Origin: Fidelibacterota bacterium | GTDB taxonomy: Bacteria; Fidelibacterota; JAANXI01 | NCBI GenBank assembly: GCA_018263365.1 | Contig: JAANXI010000033.1 | Coordinates: 1-14,555, forward strand | DNA length: 14,555 nt | Direction of reading: 5' to 3' | Part shown: positions 7,602 to 14,108 of the stretch, one piece after another | Position numbering within the stretch: position 1 is the stretch's first letter | How the letters are laid out: each line of letters begins with the position of its first letter | Position numbers and translations under genes: made by a program | The notes under the pieces: generated by a model | Databases searched by the model: none | Told to the model about the DNA's origin: nothing | What the model saw: the letters and a program-made list of their open reading frames with translations, nothing else

Positions 7602-7632
7602 GTTGTTCTTATTTGTAATAGAAATAATGCTA

Positions 7633-7660
7633 GTAGAAACGTGCCATGGCACGTCTCTAC
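7633..7660. repeat. GTAG-family palindrome, copy 2
   Basis: This 28-base palindrome has the arms GTAGAAACGT and ACGTCTCTAC around the core GCCATGGC, with a single A-C mismatch (7638/7655). It has the same length and end sequences as the copy at 7688-7715 but a different self-complementary core. Confidence 0.75.
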
Positions 7661-7687
7661 TCTACCGAGGGGAGAATTAGTGTAAAT

Positions 7688-7715
7688 GTAGAGACGTAGC
7701 ATGCTACGTCTCTAC
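7688..7715. repeat. GTAG-family palindrome, copy 3
   Basis: This is a perfect 28-base palindrome: arms GTAGAGACGT and ACGTCTCTAC around the core AGCATGCT. It ends 17 bases before the cytochrome b start codon and could fold over the translation-initiation region. REP-like elements of this look occur in many bacterial genomes, to my knowledge. Confidence 0.78.
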
Positions 7716-7732
7716 CAGCACCCAATAATCTC

Positions 7733-8770
7733 ATGAGTAAATCCAGCAACAACTCCGTCATCCTCAAATTCCTGCTGCACCTGCATCCGCCGAGGATACC
7801 GGCATCGTCGGCCAAGTTTTCTTATACGTTCGGCCTGGGCGGGCTGGCGGTTTTTTCGTTTCTGCTGACGACCATCACCGGGATTATTTTGCTTTTCCAA
7901 TATTCGCCCACGCCGGAAAGCGCACACGTATCCATGGAGCAGATAACCACGGTGATTCCGTACGGATGGTACATCCGGAATCTGCACTTCTGGTCGGCGC
8001 AGGTACTGGTGATTGCGGCGGTACTGCACATGCTCCGGATCGTATTGACCGGCGGCTACCTCAAAGGACGATCATTCAACTTCCAGATAGGATTGATCTT
8101 GTTAGTGCTGCTTTTCATCACCGATTTCACCGGTTTTCCCCTCCGCTGGGATGCGGAATCCCACTGGGCGCTGGTGGTGGGGACGAATCTGATCAAAACC
8201 ATTCCGGTGATTGGTGCAGGGCTATACCAGTTCATCGTCGGAAGTACAGAAATAACTGGAACAACGCTGCTCCGATTCTATGGCTGGCACATCTTTGGGC
8301 TGCCGTTTATCGCGACGATTCTGATTGTGTATCACATCTACCGGATTCGCAAAGATGGCGGTATTTCGAGGAAAAAGGGCGATTCGGTTCCGGCGACGAT
8401 TACCAAAGAGCAGTTGGTAAAGAAAGAAGTCCTCCTCATGCTCACGGCACTTGCCGGCGTAATCCTTCTCTCTGTCTTTTGGACACCACATCTCGGACTG
8501 TCCGTAGACACCAGTCCGCCATTGGCCGAAGTGCAGGCGCCATGGATATTTCTCGGCATCCAGTTCCTGCTCCGGTATTTGCCTCCAGTTATTGCCGGGA
8601 TAGTGATCCCTATGGCGATTCTGCTATTCTGGGCGGCGATCCCGTACCTCGACAAACAGGATGATCTCCAGGGAATATGGTCACCCGAACCGCGAAAACG
8701 CTTTTGGTTAACATTTGTGTTGACGCTGGCATTCATTTGCTCAACAATGCTGGCGGAGGTGGTGGTGTGA
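7733..8770 (+). CDS. Cytochrome b6-like quinol oxidase subunit (fused b6/subunit IV)
   Basis: This 345-residue protein has about eight membrane helices and joins the N-terminal cytochrome b6 part and a subunit-IV-like part in one chain. Bis-histidine haem ligands are clear: H85 and H99 on helix B (14 apart), H186 and H201 on helix D (15 apart, the b6-type spacing). Two departures are visible. In the segment FGLGGLAVF (33-41), a glycine (G34) stands where cytochrome b6 has the cysteine that holds the extra haem. The Qo-site PEWY motif position reads A269-P-W-I272, so the glutamate is missing. The following FLGIQFLLRYLP matches the segment after PEWY, which anchors the alignment. It should form a bc-type complex with the next two genes (multihaem c and Rieske). 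No Shine-Dalgarno sequence is evident; a GTAG palindrome lies just upstream. Confidence 0.88.
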   Translation: MSKSSNNSVILKFLLHLHPPRIPASSAKFSYTFGLGGLAVFSFLLTTITGIILLFQYSPTPESAHVSMEQITTVIPYGWYIRNLHFWSAQVLVIAAVLHMLRIVLTGGYLKGRSFNFQIGLILLVLLFITDFTGFPLRWDAESHWALVVGTNLIKTIPVIGAGLYQFIVGSTEITGTTLLRFYGWHIFGLPFIATILIVYHIYRIRKDGGISRKKGDSVPATITKEQLVKKEVLLMLTALAGVILLSVFWTPHLGLSVDTSPPLAEVQAPWIFLGIQFLLRYLPPVIAGIVIPMAILLFWAAIPYLDKQDDLQGIWSPEPRKRFWLTFVLTLAFICSTMLAEVVV

Positions 8771-8779
8771 AAAGACTGA

Positions 8780-8890
8780 CCTCACCCCAAACCCCTCTCC
8801 TCAAACGAAGAGAGGGGCTTTTCGGCGCAATAATGCTATTTCTATATCTTTCTTCCCTCTCCTTGGCAAGGAGAGGGACCGAGGGTGAGG
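8780..8890. repeat. CCTCACCC...GGGTGAGG inverted-repeat element
   Basis: The 111-base element is bounded by CCTCACCC (8780-8787) and GGGTGAGG (8883-8890). Just inside, CCCTCTCC on the left (8793-8800) matches GGAGAGGG on the right (8870-8877). Two internal hairpins are present: CCCCTCTC/GAGAGGGG (8792-8799 with 8810-8817, followed by CTTTT, terminator-like) and CCCTCTCCTT/AAGGAGAGGG (8855-8864 with 8868-8877, loop GGC). The right end leaves GTGAGG five bases before the ATG of the multihaem gene, so the repeat seems to provide its ribosome binding site. I recall this CCTCACCCC...CCCTCTCC type as a widespread dispersed repeat. Confidence 0.75.
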
Positions 8891-8895
8891 TATAA

Positions 8896-10347
8896 ATGAA
8901 ACTGCAATCCACAAATACCACCTACCTCCTCACAGCCATCCTGCTTCTCATCGCCAGTTTTCTGGTGTACCAAAAAGAGAGCAATACAGAGTGGAAACAG
9001 TATCAGAGTGAGTACTACTCGCAGGCGAATCTGTCGGATTCTGCAGATATTAAGATCATCTCGATGACACCGACGCTCACTGGCGAACCGGAACTCTGTC
9101 TCACTTGTCACATAGGCATAGAGCAGATTAGTGAGCCCCATCCTGTGGAATCGTTTGGTTGCATCACCTGCCACGGTGGCAACGGGATGACGCTGGACAA
9201 GGAGCGCGCCCACGCCTCGCTGATCGGCGGGAGGAATCCATCGGGATTATCGACAGTGCGACAGAGTTGCGGAACGAGTCCCACCGGCGTCGCGTGTCAC
9301 ACCGGATTCACCGGTGACGAGTCCTGGCGCAACATGATCGATCGGGTGGAGCAGAGCCTCCAGGCGACGGAAGCGGGCGCAATTGCACAGGTGCGCTATA
9401 CATTCGGAATCTCTCAGTCGCTGCATCCGGAATACGGAACCAGAGCGGTGCAGGACGATTCGGTGCTGAATCCGGACTTCCCGCATGAACTTGGAGACAT
9501 CTTTGAGAAAATCGAGCAGGACTCCCTCTCTGGAAATATTCATCCAATGGAAGAGAAGTTCGTGAAAAACTGTCTCGCATCCGGTTGCCACTTGAACAGC
9601 GATGGCATCGACAAAGAATACTATCACCGCTCCGCCGGGTGCGCATCGTGCCACGTGCTCAGTGATAACGATGGACTATACAAAGGCGCGGATGTTACGA
9701 TTGATGCTGCCGAGCCGGGGCACGGAAAAGTGCATGAGATGACGGTTTCGATCCCGTACTCCCAGTGTAATCACTGCCACAATCGCGGCATCTATTCGCT
9801 GAAGCAGATGAAGTTCATCGAAAGAGACGATCTTGACCCACACAAGATGCAATTTATGTCAGCACAAGAGCGGCGTGACAAAGACTATTACATCCCCATG
9901 GCACAATACGCATCGTGCGAGGTGACGCTGGACTGTATCGACTGTCACACCCACAACGAGATCATGGGGGACGGCGATATCTATCCTGAGAAAAAAGCCG
10001 CGGTGGAAGTCCAGTGCGCCACCTGCCATGGTACCATCGAATCGCCGCCGGAGTTTGCGGTGATCAAATCGCTGGAGCAGGAAGATGTGTTCATCGCAGA
10101 TATCAACGAACACCTCTCACCACAGGTTGGCGACACCGTGGCGGTGACTAAGCGCGGAACACTGTTTCCGTCGGTGAAAAAAGTGGACGGACGTTGGCAG
10201 CAGACCTCCAAAGTAGATGGGACGCTCTATCCGATTCCGCTGGCACACGGTTCCACCTGTACCCAGAAACTGGAGGAGCAGGATTCGCCAAGTTGTCACC
10301 AGTGTCACGATGTGAGCGATAAATCAGATTTGATCGGAATGAAATGA
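8896..10347 (+). CDS. Multihaem cytochrome c (seven canonical, two atypical haem motifs)
   Basis: The 483-residue protein begins with an uncleaved-looking signal anchor (residues 9-25) and so is held on the outer face of the cytoplasmic membrane. Seven CxxCH motifs are clear: C68, C89, C249, C291, C347, C374 and C467 (first Cys). Two more Cys...Cys-His candidates are atypical: C125-x8-C134-H135 and C226-x4-C231-H232. CX4CH is known from tetrahaem cytochromes c3; CX8CH is not a standard motif. Lying between cytochrome b and Rieske genes, it probably replaces cytochrome c1/f as electron acceptor of the complex. I see no match to c1 or f. The start ATG at 8896 depends on GTGAGG at 8885-8890 from the preceding repeat. 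Its stop overlaps the Rieske start (ATGATGA), which supports coupled translation. Confidence 0.87.
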   Translation: MKLQSTNTTYLLTAILLLIASFLVYQKESNTEWKQYQSEYYSQANLSDSADIKIISMTPTLTGEPELCLTCHIGIEQISEPHPVESFGCITCHGGNGMTLDKERAHASLIGGRNPSGLSTVRQSCGTSPTGVACHTGFTGDESWRNMIDRVEQSLQATEAGAIAQVRYTFGISQSLHPEYGTRAVQDDSVLNPDFPHELGDIFEKIEQDSLSGNIHPMEEKFVKNCLASGCHLNSDGIDKEYYHRSAGCASCHVLSDNDGLYKGADVTIDAAEPGHGKVHEMTVSIPYSQCNHCHNRGIYSLKQMKFIERDDLDPHKMQFMSAQERRDKDYYIPMAQYASCEVTLDCIDCHTHNEIMGDGDIYPEKKAAVEVQCATCHGTIESPPEFAVIKSLEQEDVFIADINEHLSPQVGDTVAVTKRGTLFPSVKKVDGRWQQTSKVDGTLYPIPLAHGSTCTQKLEEQDSPSCHQCHDVSDKSDLIGMK

Positions 10348-10838
10348 TGAGCAAAGAACAATTAAATAGCAATATATCCGAAGATGGTTCTCGCCGGAGT
10401 TTCCTGAAAAAGGTCTCTGGCCTTGTGCTGATTGGCGGAGTGTTATCACAGGGATGGTTTGCGTTCAAATCATTAAATTCACCGGGAATCCAGCAAGCTG
10501 TCAATCGCTATAAACTGGGACAACCTGAAGATTTCATAGACGGATTCACATTTATCGAACACGCAAAAGTCTTTGTGGAGAAACGTGGTGATGAATACTC
10601 GGCGCTCTCAGCGGTTTGTACTCACCTTGGTTGTACAGTAAAAAAAGAAAATTCGGGAAATACTCAACACTTTCAGTGTCCGTGTCACCGTTCAAAATTC
10701 AACGCAGATGGTAAAAATATCCAGGGCCCTGCAACCAAACCGCTGCAGTATCTCGAACTGACAATCAGTCCTGATGATGGGCAGCTGATGGTGGATTTAA
10801 GCAGTCCTATTGGGAACCGGAAGGCATTGGTCGTATAA
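10344..10838 (+). CDS. Rieske [2Fe-2S] protein
   Basis: This 164-residue protein has an N-terminal RRSFLKK followed by one hydrophobic helix (about 24-41), the usual Tat-type membrane anchor of Rieske proteins. The cluster motifs are C92-T-H94-L-G-C97 and C112-P-C114-H115-R-S. Ligands are C92, H94, C112 and H115; C97 and C114 give the stabilising disulfide. The usual CPCHGS has R in place of G. GPATKPL (128-134) is the conserved Pro loop. Translation can start at either of two adjacent ATGs (10344 or 10347), both overlapping the multihaem stop. It completes a cytochrome b/Rieske/multihaem c complex and would take the first electron from quinol. The gene run appears to end here; no clear terminator follows. 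Confidence 0.93.
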   Translation: MMSKEQLNSNISEDGSRRSFLKKVSGLVLIGGVLSQGWFAFKSLNSPGIQQAVNRYKLGQPEDFIDGFTFIEHAKVFVEKRGDEYSALSAVCTHLGCTVKKENSGNTQHFQCPCHRSKFNADGKNIQGPATKPLQYLELTISPDDGQLMVDLSSPIGNRKALVV

Positions 10839-11350
10839 TCTATCCTTACTTGCATGCCTGATTAAAGTCCGATTCATAATAAATTTCATTTATAGAACTA
10901 CTACATTGGGTTCCGTGGGGAATTCGAAACTTCCCCGGCAAGCCGGGGTCAAACAGTCGAATTCCTCTGCCCGTCACCCAAAGTCGTTCACACAAAAGGA
11001 ATGTTGAGGCCCTTAGATACACCTATTTATATCGGCGGGACGGTAATTCGAATAGCCTGAGTGGAGTAGTTTTAGTAAACGGAATCTCATGTGGTTTTTG
11101 GTGCCAGCATTTTCCCACTTTTGGTATCCGGTTATTAAATGTAACAATTTTCATCTTCTTTATTATTTAGAGAAGTATCGCAAATGCCGGATTTAAAGGG
11201 TTTCATCACTTCCTGTATTTACCGGAATACATTTTGCCCTTTGTGTTGTTTGAGAATTTTCTATCCGAATACCTGCACATTTCCCATTCGTCAATACCAT
11301 CAAAATTACGGATGAGTTACCACAATTAAGCAAGATTGCAGGAGTGAATT
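10839..11350. other. Long gap without a gene between the Rieske gene and the xdh remnants
   Basis: This is 512 bases, AT-rich beyond 11040. It contains one nested double hairpin (10919-10965) and nothing else I can name. A short reading frame across 10810-11007 has no recognisable content. The missing N-terminal ferredoxin domain of the downstream 2Fe-2S gene was looked for here and not found in any frame by eye, so the loss is a deletion or replacement rather than a simple frameshift. Confidence 0.6.
10919..10965 (+). repeat. Nested double-hairpin repeat (copy B)
   Basis: The outer stem GGAATTCGA (10919-10927) pairs with TCGAATTCC (10957-10965). The inner stem CCCCGG (10933-10938) pairs with CCGGGG (10943-10948) over CAAG. 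The block from AACTTCCCCGG to CAAACAG aligns with AACTCCTCCCGG to CAGACAG of copy A (7480-7533). The outer arms differ completely between copies, yet both pair. Confidence 0.7.
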
Positions 11351-11354
11351 ATGG

Positions 11355-11654
11355 GTGAGAACGGAACCGGAAAGGGTATGTCCCGCCGGAAAATCTGTAA
11401 TGACAATTGAAGGGCTATTAACTGGTGAAAAACTCCATCCGCTGCAGGAGGCATTTGTAGAGAAAGATGGGCTTCAGTGCGGATTTTGCACGCCGGGACA
11501 GATCATGGCGGCCAAAGAACTGCTGGAAAAGAATTCGAAGCCGACCCGGAAGGAGATCCAGCACGGCATGGCAGGGAATATCTGCCGCTGTGCTGCTTAT
11601 CCCAAAATTATCGAATCGGTGGAGTACGCCGCCGGTATGAGTAACTCGAAATAA
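11355..11654 (+). pseudogene. Remnant of xanthine dehydrogenase-type [2Fe-2S] subunit
   Basis: The 99-residue frame is the C-terminal part of a CoxS/XdhC-type iron-sulfur subunit. It keeps the second cluster (C42-x2-C45 in LQCGFCTPGQ, and C77-x-C79 in GNICRCAAYP) and the TIEGL linker that normally follows the ferredoxin domain. The plant-type ferredoxin domain with the other four cysteines, about 60-70 residues, is absent. Family members have about 150-160 residues. Translation could only begin at a GTG (11355) with no good ribosome site. A better-placed ATG at 11351, behind GCAGGAGTGAATT, reads a different frame and stops after 19 codons. I read this as a broken gene at the head of a decayed operon; coordinates mark the surviving frame. 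Confidence 0.8.
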
Positions 11655-11679
11655 TTCCAGGTCAAACCCGGAGAAAATA

Positions 11680-12741
11680 ATGGCAAAGAAGATTGTAAAA
11701 TCACGGTTCTACTTCGAAGAGGGATTTCAGGAGCAGCTGGCTGAGGTTTCAACCGATAGTCCCGAATCGTGGGGTGACAATGATACGCTGGAAATCGTCG
11801 GAAAGCCGGTTTCCCGCGTCGACGGATACGACAAGGTGAGCGGTACAGCCGTCTATGCCTTCGATAAAATATTTCCGAACATGACCTATGCAAAAACACT
11901 CCGCTGTCCTTATCCCCATGCGAAAATTCAATCTATCGATACCGCGGCGGCGGAAAAGGTGCAGGGTGTCCTGAAAATTCTTACACACAAAAACGCACCC
12001 AAAATTCCGTGGTACGGGATGAGTTATTTGTTCGATCCGCACCTGCGATTCGAGGGCGATGAGGTAGCGGTTGTGGTCGCCGAAACCGAACAGATTGCGG
12101 AAGATGCGCTCAAGTTAATCCAGGTGGAATACGCGGAGCTGCCGTTCGTCATGGATGCCGGGACCGCCATGGAAGACGGTGCGCCGCAAATCCATGATTC
12201 CGGAAACATTGCAATCGGAGAGATCGTCGGCAGATCGGAAGAGCAGATGCTGATTACCAACGGCGCACGGGGCGAGAATCCCGACGGATACTCGGTGCAG
12301 ACGTTCGGTGCGCAGTTTGCCGATGTGTCGGTGGATACGGAGACCGGAATCGTGACGGTCAATCGGATCGTGGCCTCGCACGACATCGGTCGCGTGCTGA
12401 ACCGAAAAACCCTGGAGAACCAGTTCCACGGCGGGATGATTCAGGGCATGAGCTACGCGCTGATGGAGGAGCGGATCATCGATCAAAATACCGGCAAGGT
12501 GCTCACCACAAACCTCCACAACTATAAGCTTCCCACGGTGAAGGACATCCCGGAGATGGAAATTATCATTGTGAGCGAGTCCGACCCGCTGGTGAACAGC
12601 ACAGGCGTCAAGGGCATCGGCGAACCGGCAATAATTCCGACGGCCGCAGCCATCGCCAACGCGGTGTACAACGCTATCGGCGTGCGGATTAAGAGCCTGC
12701 CGATTACACCGGATAAGGTGTTGAATGCGCTTTATGGATAA
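11680..12741 (+). pseudogene. Internally deleted xanthine dehydrogenase-type molybdopterin subunit
   Basis: The 353-residue frame joins the first and last parts of a CoxL/XdhA-type large subunit that normally has about 700-770 residues. Residues 37-176 are the N-terminal hammerhead domain (GKPVSRVDGYDKVSGTAVYA, then GDEVAVVVAET). Residues about 195-353 are the C-terminal end of the molybdopterin domain (GYSVQTFGAQFADVSVDTETG, then GVKGIGEPA with the conserved catalytic Glu, E315). Roughly 350-400 residues that hold most of the cofactor site are missing near residues 177-197, without loss of frame. The start is sound (GGAGA before ATG 11680). Without the cofactor domain it cannot work as a hydroxylase. 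The breakpoint region carries a 13-base match to an Illumina adapter, so a misassembly is possible. Confidence 0.82.
12232..12244 (+). other. 13-base match to the Illumina TruSeq adapter start
   Basis: AGATCGGAAGAGC at 12232-12244 equals the first 13 bases shared by TruSeq adapters. TCGTCGGCAG at 12224-12233, overlapping it, equals the start of the Nextera read-1 adapter. Both fall in the segment where the large-subunit gene lacks its middle. They are also readable as codons (IVGRSEEQ), so natural coding sequence is the alternative. Confidence 0.5.
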
Positions 12742-12754
12742 GAATACAGAAATA

Positions 12755-12861
12755 GCACGCAGAAAAAAAAGAACACGGATGAACACAGAAACAAGGGGTT
12801 TACACGGATATAACCGGAATTTGGATTCACATGTATATCTGTTAATCTGTGGTTATCCGTG
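12755..12861. repeat. Inverted-repeat element with CACGGAT motifs (copy 2)
   Basis: In the gap between the large-subunit and FAD-subunit remnants, GCACGCAG (12755-12762) repeats the first eight bases of the element at 3480, and CACGGAT (12774-12780) pairs with ATCCGTG (12855-12861). Several CACAGA/TCTGT words lie between. This looks like a diverged relative of the 3480-3587 element, placed at the same kind of site between codirectional genes. It is non-coding. Confidence 0.6.
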
Positions 12862-12931
12862 GTTTCAGTGTCCCCCGGTTTTCAGGGGGCTGCGTTCCAT
12901 TATTTTTTAACAAAAATACCAGGATATCGTT

Positions 12932-13405
12932 ATGCGGAATTTCAAATATTACCAACCGAAAACACTGGACGAAGCCAGCACGCTTTTCGCAGAATCAGGA
13001 GCCAATGCTCTGCCCATGGGGGGTGGAACGGATCTGTTGGGAATTCTTAAAGAGGACATCGCCGGTCCGGAGAAGGTGGTGAACCTCAAATCCGTCCCGG
13101 GGATGCGGGAAATTCAGTATTCCAAAGATGACGGACTCACCATCGGCGGGCAGGTGACGATTACGGAGATCGCCGAGAGCGACTCTATACCAGAGCAGTA
13201 CAAGATTCTGACCGAAGCGGCAAATGTCATCGCTTCGCCGCAGCTGCGAAATGTGGGGACACTGGCCGGGAATGTCTGTCAACGGCCTCGTTGCTGGTAT
13301 TATCGCGGGGATTTCGACTGTCTCCGGAAGGGTGGGGATGTCGGTTTTGCAGTGGGTGGTGAAGATAAATACCACTGCGTCATCGGCGGCGAGACACGCG
13401 GGTAG
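12932..13405 (+). pseudogene. C-terminally truncated xanthine dehydrogenase-type FAD subunit
   Basis: The 157-residue frame is the N-terminal half of a CoxM/XdhB/YagS-type FAD subunit (family length about 290-330). FAD-binding elements are PMGGGTDLL (28-36) and SPQLRNVGTLAGN (102-114). It continues with the cysteine-rich stretch of the YagS/PaoB-like branch: C116-Q-R-P-R-C121-W, C130 and C149, the region that binds an extra Fe-S cluster in PaoB. Homology stops abruptly after CVIGG (residue 153, base 13390), and three codons later there is a stop. The following bases, in another frame, are XdhC coding sequence. The start ATG at 12932 has AGGA seven bases before it. The C-terminal domain is lost, so the product should not be functional. 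Confidence 0.82.
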
Positions 13406-14108
13406 CAAGATGCTGGTGCTGGGGGACGGGAACATCGTTGGAACGATCGGTGGCGGAAAACTGGAAAGGGATGCGATTGCCGAGGCGTCCAGGGTCTCTT
13501 CCGAACAGGGAATGGTGGAGAAATCTTTCGTGCTGAACGAAGAGAACGACATGCTCTGCGGCGGGAAGGCGGAACTGCTGTTTGAACCGGTAGGGTTAAA
13601 AGAACACCTGGTCATCTTTGGTGCGGGACATATCGGACAGGCGCTGGCACCGCTTGCCAAGCAGGCAGGATTCCGGGTGACCATAGCAGACGACAGGCCC
13701 GAGTATGCCAATGCGGGTCGGTTCCCAGATGTGGATGAAATTGTTTCAGAAGAGTATCCGGCGATCTTTGAAGGTATATCATTGTTCGAGCGAAGTTATG
13801 TGGTCATTGTGACCAATAAACATGTCTATGATGAAGAAGTTTTGCGTTTTGCGCTGGACCAGCCGTACAAATATATCGGCATGATTGGCAGCAGGAACAA
13901 ATCCCGGAAGGCGCTGGATCATCTCCGGAAGGACGGCTTCAGCGAGGAACTGTTGTCCACAGTTCATACGCCGGTGGGACTGGATATCGGAGCCGAAACG
14001 CCGTTTGAAATTGCTGTCAGCGTCCTGAGTGAATTGATTGCCGTGAAGCGGGATGTGGATACAGATTCGCTCTCGATGAGGTTGCCCAAAGAAGTTCATG
14101 CGAAATAA
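13392..14108 (+). pseudogene. XdhC-like molybdenum cofactor maturation protein, N-terminus missing
   Basis: From base 13392 the frame reads a XdhC/CoxI-family protein starting inside its first domain: RHAGSKMLVLGDGNIVGTIGGG, then a Rossmann-type domain, VIFGAGHIGQALAPLAKQAGF, and the conserved GMIGSRNK and TPVGLDIGAETP stretches near the C-terminus. XdhC proteins bind and hand over sulfurated molybdenum cofactor to xanthine dehydrogenase-type enzymes. Members have about 270-380 residues and begin roughly 40-60 residues before this point; that part, and any natural start, is missing. An in-frame ATG at 13410 would give 232 residues but lacks a ribosome site and sits inside the domain. The fusion point with the FAD-subunit gene is at about 13390. 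The stop overlaps the next start by 11 bases. Confidence 0.83.

Larger units (their letters stand above)
7397..7732. other. Repeat-filled gap between the PsrC-like and cytochrome b genes
   Basis: No gene is supported in these 336 bases. They hold an AT-rich hairpin immediately after the psrC-like stop, a nested double hairpin, and three short palindromes of one family, in that order. The gap may be a transcript boundary or may carry a promoter for the cytochrome b genes, but I cannot point to a clear -35/-10. The cytochrome b start at 7733 has no obvious Shine-Dalgarno sequence before it. Confidence 0.7.

Noticed and set aside
7579..7715. Possible CRISPR-like array
   Set aside because: Repeat units differ in their cores, spacing is irregular and there are only three copies; they are palindromic REP-like elements.
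10810..11007. 65-residue frame after the Rieske gene
   Set aside because: It covers a nested hairpin repeat and AT-rich DNA; the translation has no protein-like features.
10839..11350. Molybdenum-cofactor riboswitch ahead of the xdh genes
   Set aside because: I looked for a large multi-stem leader and found only the repeat hairpin; nothing resembles the conserved Moco riboswitch core.
13224..13391. Extension of the XdhC frame upstream to a GTG at 13224
   Set aside because: In this interval the FAD-subunit frame carries strong family motifs, so the open XdhC-frame extension is a shadow. The faint XdhC-like look of VVKINTTASSAA is probably chance or microhomology.
12932..14108. Programmed frameshift producing an FAD-subunit/XdhC fusion
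   Set aside because: There is no slippery sequence at 13390, and both proteins lack parts needed at the junction; a deletion explains it better.
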